Positions 57,408 to 64,000 of a stretch of 64,000 bases of DNA are shown here, one piece after another. Origin of the DNA: Mytilus trossulus. Taxonomy: Eukaryota > Mollusca > Bivalvia > Mytilida > Mytilidae. Each line of letters starts with the position of its first letter. Positions within the stretch are counted from its first letter, which is position 1. The notes beneath the pieces were generated by a model that saw nothing but the letters and a program-made list of their open reading frames with translations, was not told where the DNA came from and searched no databases. The position numbers and the translations under genes are program-made. Location of the stretch: positions 66,966,283 to 67,030,282 of the forward strand of contig NC_086377.1 of the NCBI RefSeq assembly GCF_036588685.1, read 5' to 3'.

Positions 57408-57660
57408 TCAAAGGTACCAGGATTATAATTTAGTACGCCAGACGCGCGTTTCGTCTACATAAGACTCATCAGTGACGCTCATATCAAAATATTTATAAAG
57501 CCAAACAAGTACAAAGTTGAAGAGCATTGAGGATCCAAAATTCCAAAAATTTGTGCCAAATACGGATAAGGTAATCTATGCCTGGGATAAGAAAACCTGA
57601 GAGTTTCGAAAAACTTAAAGTTTATAAAAATGACCACAGTATTGATATGCATGTCAACAC
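57408..57660 (-). mobile_element. Retrozyme copy (minus strand)
   Basis: Close to the copy at 40440-40700, it begins after GGTACCAGGATTATAATTTA, with the hammerhead and then the shared body (ATTGAGGATCCAAAATTC). It is a single ribozyme copy, truncated at about 57660. Confidence 0.75.
57435..57479 (-). ncRNA. Hammerhead ribozyme, type I (intact core and stem I)
   Basis: The minus strand reads AGCGTCA, CTGATGA (57466-57472), GTCT-TATGT-AGAC, GAAA (57449-57452), CGCGCGTC and then TGGCGT. Stem I forms six pairs including two G-U. Stem III is the loopless palindrome ACGCGCGT. This is the best-preserved minus-strand copy. Confidence 0.85.
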
Positions 57661-57949
57661 CGAAATGTTGACTACTGTCAAATATTGTAAATGCACAAAT
57701 ACAGCTGAGAAATATTATCAGTTTCAAGTCAGCAAGCACCTCTCCGTCGACAAACGGAAATATTGGATGGCGATAAACGGAAATATGTAATAAAACATTA
57801 CAAACACTTAATATACACATCCTGTATCAAAGTATGTCCTCATCTTTCACAAAACTTTATTAATCTTAATTTGAACTCCCTTAGAAAAAGATACGACATC
57901 AAATTTTTAAATTTTATAAAAAGCATCGTCAATTATGTGACGCAGTTAT
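57661..57949. other. Non-coding spacer
   Basis: No feature recognised. The short ORFs have no motif. Confidence 0.35.
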
Positions 57950-58790
57950 TTTTTTGGCTCAACAGACCAAAAAGGACCAAATGAGCTTTCCTCATTACTT
58001 TGCGTCCGTCGTCGTCGTATGTCGTTGTCTGTTAACTTTTACAAAATAAACTCTTCTGATACCGCTGGGCCAAATTTAACCACAATTGGCCACAATCATC
58101 ATTGGGGTATCTAGTATAAACATTTGTCCGACAACACCAAGATGGCCGCCATGGCTAAAAAAGAACATAGGTGTAAAATGCATTTTTTGCTTATATCTCT
58201 GAAATTAAAGCATTTAGAGTTATCTGACAATGGATTAAAATAATTATCAGGTTCAGATCTATCTGCCCTAACATTTTCAGACAAATCAGATAACCCGTTG
58301 TTGTCCCTGAAATAGTAGTTTTTAGGTTTCACAGTTTTTGGTTATTATCTTGTATTTTATTATAGATAGAGATAAAATGTAAACAGCAATAATGTTCGGC
58401 AAAGATCTACAAAAAAGTCAACTTGACCAAAATTGTCAATTTACGCCATAAGGAGTTATTGCCATTCAACGTCAATTATTTTTTAAATCGTTATTTTGAG
58501 TAATCATTTACAAAATTCTTCTCCTCTGGATCTTTTGTGACAAATCTGACCAACTTTGGCCACAATCATCATAAGAGTACTATCTAGTTTTAAAATGTGT
58601 CCGGTGTGCCTGCCATCCAACATGGCCGACACGGCTAAAAATAGAACATAGGGGTAAAATGCAGTTTTTGGCGTAAACCTCTGAAACTAAAGCAAAAGTA
58701 TAATGGTTGCATTATTTCATGCATCAAATTTTTAACGAAAATATCAGGTGGACGACACAGGTTCCTTGGGACCTCTAGTTTTTTCTATCC
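57950..58790 (-). repeat. Degenerate bivalve repeat, inverted relative to 52541-55139
   Basis: It has two related half-units (around 58140-58200 and 58620-58690, GAACATAGG-GTAAAATGCA) and a (GTC)n-rich edge at about 58000-58020. The reverse complement matches parts of 54500-55130. It is non-coding. Confidence 0.55.
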
Positions 58791-59940
58791 AGTTGCATGA
58801 ACATTTCCTTTCTAATCTCACTTTTAATATTTACTTCTATATATACCAACATGACCAAGTTCTATAAAATATTTACAGATACTCATTTCTATTCAAAGGA
58901 GAGAGAGAAGATACCAAGGGACAATCTACAAAAAATAGTCTAGTAAAAGTAGACAACACTAGGAATGAAACGTAGAACGCTGTTTTTATCATTATTAGAA
59001 AGGATAAAACATATCATTGAGAGTTTGATATCTGAGAATTATTTTGGTATTAATATCAACGATTTTTGCCGATATTTGGTTAACATTTTTTTTGAGAATA
59101 TAGCTATAGATAACCCCCAGATTAACCTAATAAATGATTAAGAAAACGGGCGTGACCAGCAAAATCAATTATTTTTTTTGTTAAAAACGATGAATAAATG
59201 AGATTGTGAATCTAACTATAGTAAATGTCATATTCATGATTTAAGCAATTTTGTAATTCAAAAATTAGATAAGTGCGAGTTCTATAAATAACTGTAAACA
59301 AGTTGTGCGTGATCAGATAAGAGGCTCAACAAAGGATAAATTACAGAAAAAAACGTAGAAAAGACAAAACAAAATGTAATGTAAAAACATAAGAAATTGC
59401 TACCACAGGCAGGCATGCATTAACTTAATTATCTGAACTTCATTTAGATTATACACAGTAGTATTGATCAATTATACATTTATTTCACAATGGCAATGGC
59501 ATTTCAGCGATAGCATTTTTAAGTACGAGGAAATTCAAAAAGTTTTGAAATAACAATTTCTGTAAATAGACATCTACTTCCAATTTACGCACGAAAATTT
59601 TAATAAAGGTGTAATAATTGTTCTTTCCGATATTTAAAATTTAAATGAATTCAATTCGAATAATAGGGTGAAATTAGAGTTCTTATAATTTCTTCTCGCA
59701 TTTATGAATTTAACATGAGTTTTGAGAAGGGCTACAATTACTGATGCAGAAAATATCATGCCAATGTATGATGAAACTTGCAAGACATATTGATCCCATT
59801 ATTTCTTTTTCTGAAAGCATATTATATATAAGAGCTATCTTCTTACATTTTATCTCAACATTCTATGGTGCAGTTTTGTTTTATCAAACAAAAAAGGGTT
59901 TTCCATGCATAATTTATAAGTTTAAGTTTATTGAATAAAT
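58791..59940. other. Non-coding, AT-rich
   Basis: Apart from a scrap at about 58900-58940 (AGAAGATACCAAGGGACA) resembling a dispersed mussel repeat, nothing was recognised. Confidence 0.4.
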
Positions 59941-60911
59941 GCACAGTTATACCCCAATGGGGTTGAAGGCACATATAAATGAACACAATACATCATACAA
60001 AAAGAACAACAAAAGAACAAACATTATATACATATAAGTATCTATCATGCAGTTGTTGAGTCCACTCTCCTCAGTGACCATGACTTTTTAACAAATGGAG
60101 CCGTATACTGCATAATTGACGGACACGAAAGACATAAAACCAATTTATCCACATTATCCATATTATCTATATCAGAATAGGTATTTCTAACTTTCTGTAA
60201 AAATTCAAGTCTCAAATCTTTATTTTTAATACATGTAAATAAAAAATGTTCTTCATCATCTATTTTATTTAGACAACAATGTTGACATAAACGTTCTTCC
60301 CTTTTTATATTTTTGTATCTACCCCTTTCAATTTCCAAAATATGGTCACTTACCCTTAATTTAGTAAATTTTTTCCTTATTTCAAAGTTATTCTCTTTAA
60401 GTAAATAAGGCTCAGTTTCATATTTCTTTTTGATTTTACTATAGATAAATAATTTATTATTTTCTGTTAAAAAATTTAATTTTTTAAAGAACAGCTTTTT
60501 ATAGTTTTCTTGCATAATATCTTTCATTTGTTTATTCATTTTATATTTTTCTTTTATGAAGTCAATAATTTGTATATCAGATATATTTAAATTATTTTCA
60601 TGAATTATATTTTTTACAAAAGTATACCAAGAATAGGTTCCTGATTCATCCAACAGTTTAGTTGTGCAGTATGCATCATATAACAACGGATTAATTTCTG
60701 TGTTAGATACTCTTGCCATATATTTTAGTGCTTGAACCTTTACATATACATCTATTGGATATTGTCCTAACTCTGCCCTTGATGCAATGTTACCTGCTTT
60801 TTTACTACAAAGTCTGACAATTTTGCACAACCGGTAGGCTGTAGCGTGAAAAAATTCTGGTGGTCCATAAATTTTATTAAATTTTGGAAAAAAGCATGAT
60901 AAAAACTTCAT
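59941..60911 (-). mobile_element. LINE 3' fragment (CR1/L2-like): ORF2 C-terminus and 3' UTR
   Basis: This is a 5'-truncated insertion. The ORF from 60911 to 60045 (288 residues) is uninterrupted and includes FTKLRVSDHILEIERGRYKN, then LCQHCCLNKIDDEEHFLFTC. These are the usual terminal motif and Cys/His finger of CR1/L2-type ORF2. No RT catalytic domain is included. The 3' UTR follows (to about 59941), with an ATTGGGGTATAAC-type sequence. The first Met is probably not an authentic start. Confidence 0.8.
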
Positions 60912-61769
60912 TTTGACAAATTATTAAAAAATTCTATGGATTTTGATTAGGACGTTTTGCATACAAAATTATCAGAAATTTATTATACTTCTTTGAAAAT
61001 TTTGAATACCTATGAAATACATCCCATCAACCTTAAACAGACATTTAACGAGGCGAAACAAATATTAATAAATTGTCTCCTAGAAAACTATAATTGAATT
61101 TATTAAACAATTTCCCATGTGATTGAACGGAGATTCATTTCAGTTTTGCATGAACACATCTTCATGAATTCACTTTCTTGTTTGACATGATGTGTTAGTG
61201 TTTCACGCATCACTGTCACTAATATAGAAAAAAAAAGATATTCAATAAGAAAGTGTTTTACATAGAAGTATATATAACTGACCTTCATTTCTTCTTTAAA
61301 TACATTTTCCCGAATTTGCAGTTCAAGGCATGATAGGTATTGAAATTTGTTTCGTTTGTAGCAATATCTTTGTGTTCTTATTATTTCAACTATCATTTAT
61401 CAGGTTTGCTGCTGTTAAAAATTAAAACAAACATGTATGGAACGCCACAGCTTGGTGATATATTCTCTCCATAGTATGGCTTTGACATTACGCGTTTTGA
61501 TATAATTAACTATAAATATGGAATAGTCATTAATTAACGATATTTCAGTTTTACGTGATGGTTTAATGTCGTATTGACTTGATATGTTTTTTTCCTAACT
61601 CGATGATTTTTCATTTCTATTATACTTTGCACTGTATTGAAAAAAATAAACTTTTTGTAAATCTGTTTCACAGGTGACGATGGATATGTTCCGGTTGTCG
61701 TAACCACATCCGTCCTCTTTTCCTTGAATATGACCTATCGAATTAGACCAAACCACTTGGTTTGTACTT
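60912..61769. other. Unassigned stretch
   Basis: An uninterrupted 97-codon minus-strand ORF (61103-61396) has no motif and no workable splice phase, so no gene is called. The piece at about 61678-61769 may belong to a dispersed mussel repeat. Confidence 0.35.
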
Positions 61770-62180
61770 TCAAAAAACACGACGGGTGTCACGTGTTGAG
61801 CAGAATCTGCTTACTCTGCCGGTGCATCCGAAATCCCCCCCCCAAGATTTTTATTGATTGATATTGCCACATCATACCGATCTATAGAGTTAAGCCAATT
61901 GCATATGAGTTTTACAGTTTCTTCTTGTGTTGTGCTGTTACACTATTTGCCAATGGTAGGGTTAAGGGTTTAGTGCTTACAGTCATGTTTAACTCCGCCA
62001 CGTGCTCATACTTTAAATGCCTGTCCCAAGTCAGGAGCCTGTATTTCAAATGTTGTTGTTTCATGTGTGTCATATTTGTTTTTCGTAAGTTGTTTAGTTA
62101 TTAGTTACGGGTACCTCTAATTGTTTACATCTAATGTATTAAAACTCTGGTGGATAGTTGTCTCATTGGCAATCACACCA
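61770..62180 (+). repeat. Dispersed retroelement fragments
   Basis: 61790-61830 (GCAGAATCTGCTTACTCTGCC) matches 53730-53760. 61985-62180 contains TGCCTGTCCCAAGTCAGGAG and GGATAGTTGTCTCATTGGCA, the inverse of the 3' part of the element at 50834-52099. It is non-coding. Confidence 0.6.
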
Positions 62181-62303
62181 CATTTAACTTTATTTCGATT
62201 TCTTAATGGTGTTTTGCTGGATTTGGCAAAACTTTTAGGAATTGTGGTCCTCGATGTTCTTCAATTCGTACTTTATTTGGCCGTTTTAACTTTTTTGGAT
62301 TCG

Positions 62304-62348
62304 AGCGTCACTGCTGAGTCTTTCGTAGACGAAACGCGCGTCTGACGT
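62304..62348 (+). ncRNA. Hammerhead ribozyme, left copy, core mutated
   Basis: The core reads CTGCTGA (62311-62317) instead of CTGATGA. Stem II GTCT-TTCGT-AGAC, GAAA (62331-62334), CGCGCGTC and TGACGT are fine. The core change is expected to block cleavage. Confidence 0.8.
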
Positions 62349-62662
62349 ATATACAAAATTTAGTCCTGGTATCTATGATGAGTTTATTTGCAACCACTGG
62401 GTCGATGCCACTGCTAGTGGAGATTTATTTCCCCGAGGGTATCACCAGCCCAGTAGTCAGCACTTTTTGTGCTGATATGAATTTGATATGGTTATATTTA
62501 TAATTTAACTGTTTACAAAATTTAGAATTTTTGAAATACTAAGGCTTTTCTACCTCAGGCAAAGATTACCTTAGCTGGATTTGAAAAAACATTTAGGAAT
62601 TTTGGTCCTCAATGCTCTTCAACTTCGTACTTTATTTGGCTTTTTTAACTTTTTTGGATTCA

Positions 62663-62707
62663 AGCGTCACTGATGAGTCTTTTGTAGACGAAACGCGCGT
62701 CTGGCGT
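62663..62707 (+). ncRNA. Hammerhead ribozyme, right copy, intact
   Basis: AGCGTCA (stem I), CTGATGA (62670-62676), GTCT-TTTGT-AGAC (stem II), GAAA (62690-62693), CGCGCGTC (stem III palindrome plus cleavage triplet) and TGGCGT (stem I). All invariant positions are present. Cleavage is expected after C62701. Confidence 0.9.
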
Positions 62708-62847
62708 ATATACAAAATTTAGTCCTGGTATCTATGATGAGTTTATTGATCATGTAACGTTGTTTATCTTTTGTACCCTTAACCCTTCTTTCGCATAACC
62801 GAGTAAATGCCCTTGATCCGCGATAGAAAATTTAAATAAGAACCTAT

Positions 62848-63095
62848 TTTAGATAACTCTAATTTCAACTCGATATCTTCATCTAAATGAGACTCAAATT
62901 CGAAGTCTTACTCGAACTCTACCTCAAAAGGTAACTGAATCTAGAAGTTCAATTCGAAACTCAATGCTTACTCGAAATTTAATTCTAATTATGACTTGAA
63001 TTCTAACTCGAAATCTAAAATTTAATCGAAGCTTAAATTGAAGGCTAACTCGAAGTTTAATTCAAACAGTTACCCGAACATTGATTTGAACTCTG
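62848..63095. repeat. Degenerate about 12-bp repeat (AACTCGAA-TCTA)
   Basis: Variants of AACTCGAAATCTA, AATTCGAAGTCT and AACTCGAAGTTTA occur about every 10-15 bp over about 250 bp. It is non-coding. Confidence 0.55.
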
Positions 63096-63284
63096 ACTCG
63101 ATGCATTGCCATTGTGATCCAAGGAAAAGAGTTTTAAGAATAGAACTAGATTTTCCAAAATAGTCACGTGGTTTTATCTCATTATGACAGAACCACGTAT
63201 ATCAATTACTGGAACGAACACATCATGTAGTGTTAAACGTCAACTTTTTAAACATCATTACGTAATTCTAAAGCGGAAAATCAT

Positions 63285-63336
63285 CTCTTCTTCTTCTTCT
63301 TCTTCTTCTTCTTTTTCTTCTTCTTCTTTTTCTTTT
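63285..63336 (+). repeat. (TTC)n microsatellite
   Basis: A run of TTC units interrupted twice by TTTTT. The short Ser/Phe-rich ORF across it is an artefact. Confidence 0.9.
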
Positions 63337-63799
63337 GCGTTATTAGAAATTAGAAAAAACAGGAACTTGTATTTACACTATATATTTTAAAATGGATAAA
63401 AATACTTACTTATCAGTTGTTTGTAAATTTCTCTTAGCAAAAGAAAAGTGATATGAATTACTATTATTCCGTATTAGTAATGGGTAAATTTATGCACTAG
63501 TGTGATTTCATATTTAGTTTATATGTACTTAAAAACTAAAAGGGTACAAAGAAAAAGAAAAAGAAAAAGAAATAGAAAAGAAAAACCATAAAGATTAGTT
63601 TTTAAAATTGTAGAGGTCGTCAACACAATTTAAGGTCTACAAGTTTATTTACAGGGGTCATTAATATTCATATACACTAGTTATAATTTTAACTCATGAG
63701 TACTTTTCTATATCACTTAGTATTTAATTAAGTATATACACATAATTAGTATAATACTTGTTACATGTTACATTTCCACGACTAACAGCCACCTGCAAG
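63337..63799. other. Non-coding, AT-rich, with a GAAAAA run near 63550-63580
   Basis: Nothing else recognised. It may be the 3' flank of the exon that starts at the right edge. Confidence 0.4.
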
Positions 63800-64000
63800 T
63801 TAAGCACCAAGAACTTTAACTGATTGTTCATTTTTTTCTCTAAAAGTTGAACTCTTTTGGCATGCAATGCATAGATCCAGTCTTTGCAGATTTGTTCTAA
63901 ATCTCTCTAGCTGCTGAGACACAGTTATAAGGTTGTTCCCAGAAAAGTCTACTATGAATTCGAGAAGATCCTCATAATAATTAAATATACTGTAATAAGG
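63800..64000 (-). CDS. Possible host C-terminal exon, open to the window edge
   Basis: The minus-strand frame is open from the edge to a TAA at 63800, giving 66 residues. They include YYSIFNYYEDLLEFIVDF, LITVSQQLERFRTNLQRLDL and SSTFREKNEQSVKVLGA. Composition is protein-like (balanced, helical) and unlike neighbouring AT-rich noise, but I do not recognise the family and no splice site lies within the window. It lacks a Met, consistent with a terminal exon. It could be chance. Confidence 0.35.
   Translation of the reverse strand, partial: PYYSIFNYYEDLLEFIVDFSGNNLITVSQQLERFRTNLQRLDLCIACQKSSTFREKNEQSVKVLGA

Larger units (their letters stand above)
62197..62745 (+). mobile_element. Retrozyme dimer: two hammerheads bounding a 359-nt monomer
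   Basis: Two direct copies of the unit lie in tandem. Predicted cleavage sites after 62342 and 62701 define a 359-nt monomer (62343-62701) with the central CCACTGGGTCGATGCCACTG. The right ribozyme is intact; the left has CTGCTGA. Transcription through such a dimer and self-cleavage would release unit-length RNA that host ligase can circularise (established for retrozymes). No protein is encoded, so mobility needs a helper RT. Confidence 0.88.

Noticed and set aside
61103-61396. Possible two-exon minus-strand gene (donor AAG/GTCAGT, acceptor near 61219)
   Set aside because: The phases do not match and the joined frame meets a stop at once; the continuous ORF has no recognisable motif.
1-64000. 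CRISPR array, operon or phage features
   Set aside because: The repeats are dispersed eukaryotic elements without regular spacers, and genes are spliced.

Overview
The window looks like nuclear DNA from a bivalve mollusc, most likely a mytilid mussel (inference). The reasons are AT-rich sequence, spliced genes with GT/AG (and one GC/AG) junctions, a HEPN/STAND-NTPase/ankyrin gene of a kind expanded in bivalves, and dispersed repeat families that I recognise from mussel genomes. There is nothing prokaryotic here: no operon, no CRISPR array and no phage.

Layout. 1-4310 (minus) is a decayed Tx1-like LINE (copy 1) with a cysteine-rich ORF1, a SINE inside ORF1 and an internal RT deletion. 4589-11413 is a tRNA-Gln neighbourhood. 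A plus-strand tRNA-Gln gene is split at its anticodon arm by a second, about 5.7 kb Tx1-like LINE (copy 2, 5189-10931), and a 25-bp target duplication covers the anticodon arm. 12505-14791 is a third, 5'-truncated LINE.

16934-35849 (minus) is the main host locus. Reading in gene direction it has an Ig-like exon, two HEPN (DZIP3-type) exons, a coiled-coil exon and a STAND-type NTPase exon that is truncated (cassette B). A second coiled-coil exon then leads into a long NTPase plus ankyrin-repeat exon (cassette A). Exon phases match throughout, so one set of 5' exons could feed either 3' cassette. A 4.76-kb Ty3/gypsy-type LTR element with LTRs identical by eye (24073-28836) sits between the cassettes. 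Its reverse transcriptase is damaged, so it was probably moved in trans.

38040-64000 is mostly repeats. It holds a CR1-like LINE relic, four copies of a composite repeat built from two tandem modules and ending in a hairpin, a 2.75-kb long inverted repeat with about 147-bp internal periodicity, MITEs and foldback elements, and a retroelement with an intact RT-tail ORF. It also holds hammerhead-ribozyme retrozymes, including a dimer at 62197-62745. A 3' LINE fragment lies at 59941-60911, and a possible host exon runs off the right edge.

The only convincing host protein-coding content is the Ig-HEPN-NTPase-ankyrin locus and, weakly, the right-edge exon. All positions and similarities were judged by eye; no alignment was run.
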